Of a stretch of 47,046 bases of DNA, positions 25,210 through 34,120 are shown piece after piece. The stretch lies in assembly GCF_900115625.1 (NCBI RefSeq), contig NZ_FOXD01000024.1:1-47046 (forward strand), given 5' to 3'. Each line of letters starts with the position of its first letter. The first letter of the stretch is position 1. Made by a program: the position numbers and the translations under genes. The notes under the pieces are model-generated. The model was not told where the DNA came from. It ran no database searches and saw only the letters and a program-made list of their open reading frames with translations. This DNA comes from Salibacterium halotolerans (GTDB lineage Bacteria > Bacillota > Bacilli > Bacillales > Marinococcaceae).

Positions 25210-26496
25210 ATGACTCTTACTTTTTCCATCCGTATGCTTTCGCTGCTTGCCGGCCTGCTTTTGGCTGTTTCTCTTGTTTTATCCTTTGCTTTTGATAACG
25301 ACAGGTTCTATTCCGGCATGGGAAGCGAAGCAGCCATCGCACCGCAGGATGAAAGCATTGTTTTTACGTATTTCGTCCAGGGTACGACCAAATTGTACCG
25401 GACCTCGATGGATGGTGGGACGGCGGAACGCGTGACCAGTAATACAGATATGACCGAAACGGCTCCGGCATTTTCTCCGGACGGCTCGAAAATGCTCTTT
25501 ATTGGAAAATCAACATCAGATATTCAATCGCTGTATACAGTGACGGGCGGGGAAACCAATCGCGTCCAGCCGTCAGGGGAAAGACTCCATTTCGAAGACG
25601 CCGTCTATGCTCCGGACGGACAGTCCATCTATGCCGTTGCCATGCCGGCCGAAAAATGGATGAATGCCGGAAACGGCACATCTTCCGGGTTCGACATTTA
25701 TGAGATAAACCCGGCAGATGGAAGTGTAACGCAGGTGACCGAACAGAACTATTATTTAATGAACGATCTATCGACTTCTCCCGGCGGTGATTATCTCATG
25801 TTCACAGTCAGCAGCGGAAGAGAGGAACGAGTGGAAACCGTGTCTCTCACGGAAGGAAGCCAGACTCCCGCACCGTTCCGGCAGTTACCGAATGGAATGT
25901 ACGGCGCTTCGCTTTCACCGGACGGGGAACAGATAGCTTACACCGCCGTGGCAGATACAAGCAGCAATGGCAACTACCAATATGACCTTTTTCTGCTGAA
26001 TCAAACAGACGGTCAGACACGACGGCTGACATCTGCTGCCACAAACGTCGAGTCACCGGTGTTTTATCACGAAACGAACAGACTGCTGTACATGGAGGAT
26101 ACAAATTGGCCGCAAACTACTGTAGACTATCATATCCGCTCCATGGATTTATCAAACGGCAATGTTACCACGCTTGAACCGGAAGTAACAGGGATACAGC
26201 ATCACGTTCTCCTCGGAGGCGCTGCCAGCTTTTTCATGAACGACACGGTCACCGGCGTATTATTTTTGGTATTCGGTCTTACCGTTATTTTTCTGCTGCG
26301 CCGCAGAAAAACCGCGGTCTATACACCCGCTGTCATCAGTGCGCTCGGCAGTGCGGCAGGATACGGACTCGGGTACTGGGATCCGTGGACGTATCAGTAC
26401 GTGAACCTGGCTGTCGGTCCTGCCGCCACAGCACTTCTTGTGTATACTGTGATCTTCTGGATCACCGGAGCCGCATCGCGGAGGATACCATACTAA
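25210..26496 (+). CDS. Membrane-anchored TolB-like beta-propeller protein
   Basis: A 428-residue protein of unknown role. It starts with a membrane anchor (about residues 6-28). The extracellular part contains TolB/WD40-like beta-propeller (PD40) repeats, seen as FSPDGSKMLFIG, APDGQSIYAVA, SPGGDYLMFT and LSPDGEQIAYTA. Three membrane segments close the C-terminus (about 340-425). The ATG at 25210 is chosen because the anchor then begins at once; GGCAGGCGG is a weak site. It stands alone between divergent GNAT and a terminator. Confidence 0.8.
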   Translation: MTLTFSIRMLSLLAGLLLAVSLVLSFAFDNDRFYSGMGSEAAIAPQDESIVFTYFVQGTTKLYRTSMDGGTAERVTSNTDMTETAPAFSPDGSKMLFIGKSTSDIQSLYTVTGGETNRVQPSGERLHFEDAVYAPDGQSIYAVAMPAEKWMNAGNGTSSGFDIYEINPADGSVTQVTEQNYYLMNDLSTSPGGDYLMFTVSSGREERVETVSLTEGSQTPAPFRQLPNGMYGASLSPDGEQIAYTAVADTSSNGNYQYDLFLLNQTDGQTRRLTSAATNVESPVFYHETNRLLYMEDTNWPQTTVDYHIRSMDLSNGNVTTLEPEVTGIQHHVLLGGAASFFMNDTVTGVLFLVFGLTVIFLLRRRKTAVYTPAVISALGSAAGYGLGYWDPWTYQYVNLAVGPAATALLVYTVIFWITGAASRRIPY

Positions 26497-26517
26497 AGAC
26501 AAAAAGGTCATCATCCC

Positions 26518-26562
26518 GCTGAGGTGCGCCGTGTTTGACGGCGCCTCAGCTTCTTTTTTTAC
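26518..26562 (+). terminator. Intrinsic terminator of the beta-propeller gene
   Basis: A long GC stem GCTGAGG..CGCCGT with ACGGCG..CTCAGC (26518-26550, two-base bulge in the left arm) followed by TTCTTTTTTT. Confidence 0.92.
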
Positions 26563-26620
26563 AAAAAAAGGTTCTGGATCCGGGGCCGGGATGCGGTTTT
26601 TATGGGCTGCATAGACTCTA

Positions 26621-26813
26621 TGGACACTACATCGCAGGGCAGCACGCATAGTGTCCACAGAAGGATTGTTGGTGGACACTGGAACTCTCTGCACCGGCAG
26701 CTAGTGTCCATTGATTTCCACCGGCACCCACTAATTTTGAGATGCAGCAGCGTAGTGTCCCCCAAACGATGATCCGTGGACACTACACTTTCAATTTTCG
26801 AGTTTAGTGTCCA
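26621..26813. repeat. Array B: alternating inverted copies of TAGTGTCCA
   Basis: The 9-mer TAGTGTCCA or its reverse complement TGGACACTA occurs at 26621 (-), 26649 (+), 26673 (-, one mismatch), 26702 (+), 26725 (-, remnant with only CACTA kept), 26753 (+, last base C), 26777 (-) and 26805 (+). Orientation alternates strictly. Minus-to-plus steps are 28, 29, 28 and 28 bp, plus-to-minus steps 24, 23 and 24, giving a unit of about 52 bp whose intervening bases are not conserved. It lies between two convergent terminators. Function unknown. Confidence 0.85.
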
Positions 26814-26882
26814 TGGAAACGTGCTCCGGTGACATATTAGACCTGTGCGCTGCTGCCTATGGTTATTAATTGTCTTTCACAC

Positions 26883-26918
26883 AAAAAACCCGGACGATTC
26901 TCATGCATCATCGTCCGG
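26883..26918 (-). terminator. Intrinsic terminator of the LutR-like gene
   Basis: A 9-bp perfect stem CCGGACGAT (26890-26898) with ATCGTCCGG (26910-26918); on the minus strand it runs into six T. It lies 17 bp beyond the regulator's stop. Confidence 0.92.
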
Positions 26919-26935
26919 TTATCCTATATTCAGAG

Positions 26936-27655
26936 TTACTGCGTCCGGGTCTGCTGGAGATGGAGGGCGGTTTCCACCTGCGTGAGATGATCGAGCATTG
27001 CCGATCTCGCAGCAGCGGCGTCCCGTTCCTCCACGGCCTGCAGAATGCGTTCGTGTTCTTCATACAGCCGCCGCAGGCTCTTTTTTTCCGAGAACAGCCA
27101 GATGCGCCGGCTTTCAAACATTGTTTTGCGGAGCGTATCCGAGAGCTGATTCATCATATCTGTAATCAGCTGGTTGTTGGACGCTTCGGCCACTGCCATA
27201 TGAAAGGCAACGTCCGCCGCTTCGCCGACATTGTTTTCCTCCGAGGCATTATCCATCTCTGCGAGCGCCTGCTTCATCTGTTCCAGCTGCTCCATCGAAT
27301 GTTTTTCAGCGGCCAGTTCCGCCGCGCCCACTTCCATGATTTTACGCACCTCAAACAGTTCCAGCATCTCTTTGTTGGAAATAATACGCTCCGGTTTCAT
27401 CGGATCAAGCACCCCGGAGAAATCATACTGGTTCACAAATGTGCCCTCGCCCTGTTTAATCGTCACGATGCCGACTGCACGCAGCGCACTCAGTGCTTCG
27501 CGCACCGCTGAACGGCTCACCTGAAACTGTTCCGACAGCGTGACCACGGATTCCAGTTTATCTCCCGGCTGCAGATCGCCGTTTTTTATCATATCTTCAA
27601 TCTGTTCGCGGACGATTTCCGCGATTTTTTTTGTTTCAATCTGTTTATACGTCAT
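26936..27655 (-). CDS. lutR: GntR/FadR-family regulator, LutR-like
   Basis: A 239-residue GntR protein: winged helix-turn-helix in residues 8-75 (KLESVVTLSEQFQVSRSAVR, then GEGTFV), and an FCD effector domain in the rest with Asp/His positions for a metal-bound carboxylate. It closely resembles Bacillus LutR in pattern, including the C-terminal stretch ESRRIWLFSEKKSLRRLYEE. LutR represses L-lactate-oxidation genes in response to lactate. No lutABC is in the window; a glycolate oxidase pair (glcD, glcF) lies 8 kb away. The start follows AAGGAGTATACGCGGG. The symbol is given by resemblance. Confidence 0.8.
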   Translation of the reverse strand: MTYKQIETKKIAEIVREQIEDMIKNGDLQPGDKLESVVTLSEQFQVSRSAVREALSALRAVGIVTIKQGEGTFVNQYDFSGVLDPMKPERIISNKEMLELFEVRKIMEVGAAELAAEKHSMEQLEQMKQALAEMDNASEENNVGEAADVAFHMAVAEASNNQLITDMMNQLSDTLRKTMFESRRIWLFSEKKSLRRLYEEHERILQAVEERDAAAARSAMLDHLTQVETALHLQQTRTQ

Positions 27656-27756
27656 CCCGCGTATACTCCTTCATGTCATGCTGGACTCACTATAACATGG
27701 AACAGCTCCGCCGGCGTTACCGTCGCACGGACGACACCGATTTACCGGATGGGGAT

Positions 27757-27787
27757 AAAAAAAGAGCTTTCCTTTATGGGAAAACTC
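27757..27787 (-). terminator. Intrinsic terminator behind the small gene
   Basis: On the minus strand GAGTTTTCC, a 6-base loop, and GGAAAGCTC form a nine-pair stem with one G-T pair, followed by seven T (27757-27763). It lies 10 bp after the stop codon of the small gene at 27798. Confidence 0.85.
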
Positions 27788-27797
27788 CTACGTTTAT

Positions 27798-27896
27798 TTA
27801 TTGAACGTTTGTATGCGGAAAGCGTCTTTCTGCTTCTTTCTGAAGTTCGCTTGCATCTACGATAATGCTGCCTACGGATTTAAGAAATTTTTTCAT
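27798..27896 (-). CDS. Small protein of unknown function, 32 residues
   Basis: A short reading frame of 32 codons whose product begins MKKFLKSVGSII and ends RFPHTNVQ: a basic, partly hydrophobic N-terminus followed by a charged, helical-looking C-terminal half. I do not recognise it. It is supported by a complete expression unit: a good sigma-A promoter at 27932-27960, a GCGGGGATGAATC leader before the ATG (acceptable binding site), and an intrinsic terminator 10 bp after the stop. The short N-terminal segment could attach to membranes. A regulatory RNA with incidental coding potential remains possible. Confidence 0.55.
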   Translation of the reverse strand: MKKFLKSVGSIIVDASELQKEAERRFPHTNVQ

Positions 27897-27931
27897 GATT
27901 CATCCCCGCTTTCTTCGTTAATGCTGTGTTT

Positions 27932-27960
27932 ATTATGTCTCACACCGGCTGAAATCTCAA
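27932..27960 (-). promoter_or_regulatory. Sigma-A promoter of the small gene
   Basis: On the minus strand TTGAGA (27955-27960) and CATAAT (27932-27937) are exactly 17 bp apart, each matching five of six consensus bases. The predicted start is about 30 bp upstream of the small gene's ATG. Confidence 0.7.
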
Positions 27961-27976
27961 AAGCGGGTGCTCCGCA

Positions 27977-27990
27977 TGAAAACGAAAACA
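27977..27990. promoter_or_regulatory. Cre-like site upstream of the small gene's promoter
   Basis: TGAAAACGAAAACA matches the cre consensus TGWNANCGNTNWCA at all defined positions except the second-half T. Its centre would lie near -58 of the predicted start, a place from which CcpA activates genes such as ackA. Eye-found single sites are often chance. Confidence 0.35.
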
Positions 27991-28112
27991 TCAAAAATGA
28001 AAGCGTTCGTCATCCTGAATTTTCTCTTTTTTTTTAATGATTTCTTTGAGTTTCTATGGCAAATGATTTTGTGGTGTTTTTCCTAAAGAGACGTTCGTTC
28101 GGCCGGATATGT

Positions 28113-28225
28113 TTATGGACACTTTTGGCAGGAAAATGTCTGTAAAAAAAGTCTCAAACATTCTCACATGCAAAATGATTCTAATCTCAACGTTACAGAC
28201 ATTTTGTCTGGCAGCATGTCCATAA
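28113..28225. repeat. 113-bp imperfect palindrome with two 33-bp arms
   Basis: The left arm (28113-28145) and right arm (28193-28225) are inverted copies of equal length. The outer nine bases (TTATGGACA) and the inner thirteen (AAAATGTCTGTAA) of each arm match perfectly, while the eleven bases between differ. The spacer is 47 bp and AT-rich. No coding sequence is involved. It could be a decayed small inverted-repeat element or paired protein-binding sites; the outer TGGACA/TGTCCA resembles the core of array B. Confidence 0.65.
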
Positions 28226-28242
28226 CGTCATGACAGCTGCTT

Positions 28243-28374
28243 GATATTGATGCCAAAGGAGGCGGTTTTGATCGATAAAACTTTAGAATCGATGCAGAAA
28301 TGCTTCGAATGATAGATAAAACCGGAGAATCGATAGAGAAACAGCTTGCCCACCGCAGGATCCATGCAGAAATC
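28243..28374. repeat. Array C: degenerate copies of GAATCGATRNAGAAA
   Basis: Related segments occur at about 28243 (weak), 28271, 28286, 28307, 28327 and 28358, for example GAATCGATGCAGAAATG, GAATGATAGATAAAAC and GAATCGATAGAGAAAC. Spacing is near 20 bp through the middle (28286, 28307, 28327) and less even at the ends. The array starts 17 bp behind the terminator of the flavin oxidoreductase gene. It produces a repetitive minus-strand frame (28164-28421) that is not protein-like. Confidence 0.6.
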
Positions 28375-28390
28375 AGGCAGTCCCCTATCA

Positions 28391-28438
28391 AAAAAACCGT
28401 ACAACGGCGCATGCAGGACACTGCACCATTGTACGGTT
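28391..28438 (-). terminator. Intrinsic terminator of the flavin oxidoreductase gene
   Basis: A 10-bp perfect stem AACCGTACAA (28395-28404) with TTGTACGGTT (28429-28438), a loop that can form an inner TGCAG-type hairpin, and T residues following on the minus strand. Confidence 0.9.
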
Positions 28439-28454
28439 AGTCAAAAACATATCT

Positions 28455-29576
28455 TTATATATCTTCAGCCAGCTCTTTTTCAAGCTCGAAATCTTTGATG
28501 AAGGCTTTCGGCTTCATAATGGCATCTTTGTCAAAGGTATCGAGCGCGAGACCCCGTTTGACGCGGATAGGGGTGTCCGGGTTGGCGAGGGCCTGGCGGG
28601 CGATGCCGATGAAATCAGCCACGTTGTTTTGAATAAGCGGTGCCGCTTTTTCCGGATCGGACAAATCGCCGCATGCTATAACAGGCTTGCCGCTGTGTTT
28701 TTGGGCAGCTTCGGTCATCGTCATCGTATTTTCTCCGAATCCCGGAGCCGTTGCATCCGTGTCGGAAATATGAATGTAATCGACGTCGGAGGCGCCGAGC
28801 GCGGTGAAGATAATACGGGCGTCTTCTTCGCCTCCGGACCAGCGGAACTGCGGATTGGTCGCTTTCAGCTGGGAAATACGAATGCCGAGTATCATGTTCG
28901 ATCCGACTTCCGCCCGCACGTCGTGAATCGTCTCCAGCAGCATGCGGAGCCGGTTTTCGACGGGGCCCCCATATTCGTCCTCCCGGACATTGATCGTTTC
29001 CGATAAAAACTGATCCAGCAGATACCCGTTCGCACCGTGCAGCTCGATCCCGTCAAATCCTGCATCACGGGCAAGACGTGCCGACTGGACAAACCCCTGT
29101 TTCACCTCATCAATTCCTTCTTTGGAAAGAGGTTCTGCTGCCGGGAATTCCCCTTCGCCGCCGTATACCGGCACTTTCCCTCCGGGCGGCTGGAAGGACG
29201 AAGGGGCGACGGATGTATCTTTGTAATAATTCCCCTGGGACTGGGCGCCGGCATGCATCAGCTGCGCGATCACTTTCGCGCCGTGCTGCTGTATGTCGGA
29301 AACAATCGGCTTCCATGCTTCCATGTGCTTCGGTGTCGCAAGTCCTCCCTGGTGCTCGTAACCCTGGCTGTACTTCGTATCAGGATAAACGCCTTCGGTA
29401 ATGACCGCTGCGAAACCACCGGCGGCAAACTGTTCATAATACCGGCGGACCCTTTCGTTCGGGGTGCCGTCTTCTTCCGAACTGACTCTTGTCATCGGTG
29501 CGGTGATATAACGGTTCTTCAGAATGTGATTACTGATATGTCCCTGTTCAAAAAGCGTGTCTTCATAATTGGCCAC
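28455..29576 (-). CDS. NADH:flavin oxidoreductase (old yellow enzyme family)
   Basis: A 373-residue FMN-binding TIM barrel. APMTR (about residues 26-30) is the FMN-contacting start of the barrel, HGANGYLLDQFLS (about 175-187) holds the His/Asn pair that binds the substrate carbonyl, and GIARQAL near residue 323 is the phosphate-binding end. Such enzymes reduce activated C=C bonds or other electrophiles with NAD(P)H. Start choice: the first GTG (29585) sits inside the ribosome binding site GAGGTGAG, so the GTG at 29576, six bases after it, is used. It lies 33 bp after a quinone-oxidoreductase gene, suggesting a two-gene operon for electrophile or quinone detoxification. Confidence 0.88.
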   Translation of the reverse strand: MANYEDTLFEQGHISNHILKNRYITAPMTRVSSEEDGTPNERVRRYYEQFAAGGFAAVITEGVYPDTKYSQGYEHQGGLATPKHMEAWKPIVSDIQQHGAKVIAQLMHAGAQSQGNYYKDTSVAPSSFQPPGGKVPVYGGEGEFPAAEPLSKEGIDEVKQGFVQSARLARDAGFDGIELHGANGYLLDQFLSETINVREDEYGGPVENRLRMLLETIHDVRAEVGSNMILGIRISQLKATNPQFRWSGGEEDARIIFTALGASDVDYIHISDTDATAPGFGENTMTMTEAAQKHSGKPVIACGDLSDPEKAAPLIQNNVADFIGIARQALANPDTPIRVKRGLALDTFDKDAIMKPKAFIKDFELEKELAEDI

Positions 29577-29609
29577 ATCGCTCACCTCTTTTTTGGAATA
29601 ACTGCCATG

Positions 29610-30602
29610 TCAGGAGGAGTGTGTCACATGAGCCGTGATATTGCCGCGAATTCGCTGATCCCTCATGCGCCGCAGGGCATCCGGTACGTCTTCCAGATTG
29701 ATTTCCTCTTCAAGCATCGGCACAAGTTCCCCCGCTGCGGCGAGGTCTCCCACTTCCTTTGCCATACGGCCGAGGTCGGCAATCTGCTCATAGTCCTCCG
29801 AACGGTAGACAAACCCAAGCGCGATTTCGTGGATGCTCGGCGCGAGTGTCTTCGGCGTGTAGCGCTGCATATCCGGAAGGTCTGCGACACAGATAAGATC
29901 GGCGTTATAAGCCAGATAATCAAACGCTTCTTCCGATGTTTTGCTTCCGACCATATCCATCGCGATATCGACACCGCGGCCGTTTGTGTACTCATGTACT
30001 TTTTCCACAATGTTTTCCGTATGATAATCAATCGTCTGATGCGCGCCAAGACCTTTCACGTACTCATTGTTTTCAGGCGAGCACGTCGTCAGAATGCGCA
30101 TCCCGGCGCGTGCGGCGAGCTGGATCGCAAAACCCCCGACCGCTCCGGCTCCGGCCTGAATCAGGATCGTTCCGCCCTTGTGCATCCGCACTTTCCGGTG
30201 AAGCGCCTGATACGCCGTGAACGCAGGCGTCGGCAGAGCTGCTGCTTCGGCAAAGTCCCAGCCGTCCGGCAGCGGAGCCAGTACGTCGCGGGAGGCCGTC
30301 ACAAAGCGTGCGAATCCACCTTGATGGGCGAGACTGGCGTGAAAATAAACCCTGTCGCCTGGTTTCCAATCCGTCACGCCGCTTCCGGTTTTATCGACTT
30401 CGCCGGCCACATCGAGTCCGGAAACATGCGGGAACTGCCACTCCGGCAGGCCTCCGCCTTCGATTAATTTATAGTCGACCGGGTTAAGACCGACGGCGTG
30501 TACTTTCACACGTACTTCCTGCGGCCCCGGTTCCGGTGTTTCCATATCCATAAGTTCCAGGTTATCAACAGAACCCGGCTGGTCAACGGCTAGTGCTTTC
30601 AT
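29610..30602 (-). CDS. NADP-dependent quinone oxidoreductase / zinc-type alcohol dehydrogenase-like protein
   Basis: A 330-residue medium-chain dehydrogenase. The N-terminal GroES-like domain (MKALAVDQPG..., GLNPVDYKL near residues 38-46) leads into a Rossmann domain with GAGAVGGFAIQLAA (about 150-163). The structural and catalytic zinc cysteines of true alcohol dehydrogenases are absent, which points to the quinone/enone reductase branch. The start follows GGGAGGGTATAGAT. The flavin oxidoreductase follows 33 bp downstream. Confidence 0.87.
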   Translation of the reverse strand: MKALAVDQPGSVDNLELMDMETPEPGPQEVRVKVHAVGLNPVDYKLIEGGGLPEWQFPHVSGLDVAGEVDKTGSGVTDWKPGDRVYFHASLAHQGGFARFVTASRDVLAPLPDGWDFAEAAALPTPAFTAYQALHRKVRMHKGGTILIQAGAGAVGGFAIQLAARAGMRILTTCSPENNEYVKGLGAHQTIDYHTENIVEKVHEYTNGRGVDIAMDMVGSKTSEEAFDYLAYNADLICVADLPDMQRYTPKTLAPSIHEIALGFVYRSEDYEQIADLGRMAKEVGDLAAAGELVPMLEEEINLEDVPDALRRMRDQRIRGNITAHVTHSS

Positions 30603-30670
30603 ATCTATACCCTCCCTTATTTTTCACTGGGCTATACCTCACAGGAGAGTGTTTCAAACAAACGGTCCTT

Positions 30671-32329
30671 TTATTCTTTAACCGGAACGACGGCGTCATG
30701 CAGATGTTTCTCCAGCATCTGACGGTAATCACCGGCCTGTTCACTGCTCCAGTTCAATTCTTCTGCCATGTAAGCCTGAACCACGTCTTTCCAATCATGC
30801 ACCCACTGGATATCGAAGAAGAGAGCGCCTGTGCGGCGTGTGAAAAAGTCCATCAGCGTTTCCGTCATTTCCTGTTCCAGCCCGTATCTCACCTGAGCGT
30901 ACACGAACGGTGTCATGCCGTGTGGTGCCTTATTTCCGGTTTCTTTTACAATAGCGAAGAGCGCGTCAACATTCGAGCCGTACGTCCGCGCCAGATATAC
31001 CGCTTCTTCTGCGGTCAGACCGAGATTTTCCCCTTCTTTCGTTTTTTCCTTAATGAAACCAGGGAATCCTTTTCCGCCGCCGACTCTGCCGCCTGAAAGC
31101 TTCCAGTATTTCGTCTGGCACGATTGGAAGGCGATATCGTATTCCTCTTTAAAGCGTTTGGCCACCCGGTCGATGACATGCTGTGCCATTTTGCGGTAAC
31201 CGGTGAGCTTTCCGCCGGCAATGGAGAAAATGCCGGAATCGTGCTCCCAGATTTCGTCTTTCCGTGAAATTTCGGAAGGATCTTTGCCCTCTTCAGCAAT
31301 CAGCGGACGAAGACCGGCCCAACTGGATTCCACGTCGTCTTTGGTGACAGTTACTTTCGGGAACATATCGGCAATGGCGTTTAGAAGATAATCGCGGTCA
31401 CTTTCTGTCATTTTCGGATTGGCGATATCTCCTTCATAAACAGTGTCTGTCGTGCCGACATACGTCTTGCCTTCCCGCGGAATCGCAAACACCATCCGGC
31501 CATCCGGTGTGTCAAAGTAAACGGCCTGCGTAAGCGGAAATACTTCATCGTCGAACACGAGATGGATTCCTTTTGTGAGACGCAGATGCTTCTGTTTTTT
31601 CGCGTTATCTTTTTCGCGGAGCTGGTCAACCCACGGACCCGCCGCATTCACGATTTTACGGGCATGAATGGTGTACGTTTCCCCGCTCAGCTGATCTTCC
31701 ACGGTGACACCGACTGCTCTTTCTTTGTCATAGACGAAATCCAGCACTTTCGTGTAGTTGATGAGTGACGCGTCGTTGGCTGCCGCTTCTTTGGCTGTTT
31801 CAATCGTCAACCTGGCGTCATCGGTTTTGTACTCGACATAATAACCGCTGCCGCGCAGGCCTTCCTGCTTTAAAAGCGGACTCCGGCGCAGGGTTTCCTC
31901 CCGGCTGAACATCTGCCGGCGCTCGCTCTTCTTGACGCCTGCGAGAAAGTCATAGACGCGGAGGCCGAGAGACGTGGAGAAAGGACCGAAGTTACCGCCC
32001 TGATGAAACGGAAGCATCATCCATTCCGGCGTCGTTACATGCGGTGCATTCTGATAAACAATCTCACGTTCTTTGCCGACTTCGGCCACCATTTTTACTT
32101 CAAACTGTTTCAGATAACGAAGACCACCGTGTACGAGCTTGGTTGAACGGCTGGATGTCCCCGCCGCAAAATCCTGCATCTCCACTAAAGCCGTGTTCAT
32201 GCCTCTGGTCGCAGCGTCGAGTGCAATCCCGGAGCCGGTAATCCCCCCTCCGATGACCAATACGTCAAAATCCGTATTGCGGAGATGTGCTTTCTTCGTG
32301 ATGCGCTGTTTGCTTGAAAAAGTACTCAT
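30671..32329 (-). CDS. glpD: Aerobic glycerol-3-phosphate dehydrogenase
   Basis: A 552-residue FAD enzyme of the membrane-associated GlpD type that oxidises glycerol 3-phosphate to dihydroxyacetone phosphate and feeds electrons to quinone. The FAD-binding dinucleotide fold is VLVIGGGITGSGIAL (23-37), and GTSSRSTKLVHGGLRYL (about 57-73) is the second family signature. Length agrees with Bacillus GlpD. The start follows CAAAGGAGGACG. It lies 229 bp after glpK with a terminator between, so it is expressed either by readthrough or from its own promoter. Confidence 0.97.
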   Translation of the reverse strand: MSTFSSKQRITKKAHLRNTDFDVLVIGGGITGSGIALDAATRGMNTALVEMQDFAAGTSSRSTKLVHGGLRYLKQFEVKMVAEVGKEREIVYQNAPHVTTPEWMMLPFHQGGNFGPFSTSLGLRVYDFLAGVKKSERRQMFSREETLRRSPLLKQEGLRGSGYYVEYKTDDARLTIETAKEAAANDASLINYTKVLDFVYDKERAVGVTVEDQLSGETYTIHARKIVNAAGPWVDQLREKDNAKKQKHLRLTKGIHLVFDDEVFPLTQAVYFDTPDGRMVFAIPREGKTYVGTTDTVYEGDIANPKMTESDRDYLLNAIADMFPKVTVTKDDVESSWAGLRPLIAEEGKDPSEISRKDEIWEHDSGIFSIAGGKLTGYRKMAQHVIDRVAKRFKEEYDIAFQSCQTKYWKLSGGRVGGGKGFPGFIKEKTKEGENLGLTAEEAVYLARTYGSNVDALFAIVKETGNKAPHGMTPFVYAQVRYGLEQEMTETLMDFFTRRTGALFFDIQWVHDWKDVVQAYMAEELNWSSEQAGDYRQMLEKHLHDAVVPVKE

Positions 32330-32470
32330 CTTTTTCGTCCTCCTTTGATATGCTGCGGCTGGTAAGAGTTAGAATGCCGTCGGTTATGGATGAATAAACG
32401 CAGATTCTGTCCTTATTTCCCCCGGCCTTCTTTCCCAAACCGTCGATTCCCCTCTCAAAACAGCTCCATT

Positions 32471-32523
32471 AAAAAAACCGGAAAAGCCCTTTTCTCATCT
32501 ATCGAAAAAAGGGTTTCCCGGTT
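32471..32523 (-). terminator. Terminator between glpK and glpD
   Basis: A long stem with AACCGG (32476-32481) and CCGGTT (32518-32523) at the base and CCCTTTT/AAAAGGG further in, with T residues on the minus strand (32471-32477). In Bacillus subtilis the glpD leader carries a terminator opened by GlpP; this one could serve the same purpose or simply end glpFK. About 145 bp of gene-free DNA follow before glpD, in which I see no second hairpin and no clear promoter. Confidence 0.8.
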
Positions 32524-32558
32524 TCTCATGATCTCCAACCATATATTAACTTGTGCCG

Positions 32559-34067
<1,509 letters not shown>

Positions 34068-34120
34068 TCATAGTTTCATTGTAAAACAGTTGATATGTTT
34101 CTACAGACTTATATGCCTGT

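Noticed and set aside
28164-28190. Fur-box-like sequence within the palindrome spacer (around AAAATGATTCTAATCTC)
   Set aside because: Too many mismatches to the 7-1-7 Fur consensus.
28164-28421. Minus-strand frame of 85 codons with repetitive Ser/Ile-rich product
   Set aside because: Generated by array C and overlapping both the terminator at 28391-28438 and the palindrome arm; not a protein gene.
29037-30467. Plus-strand frame of 476 codons
   Set aside because: Antisense shadow of the flavin oxidoreductase and quinone oxidoreductase genes; composition is typical of a complementary frame.
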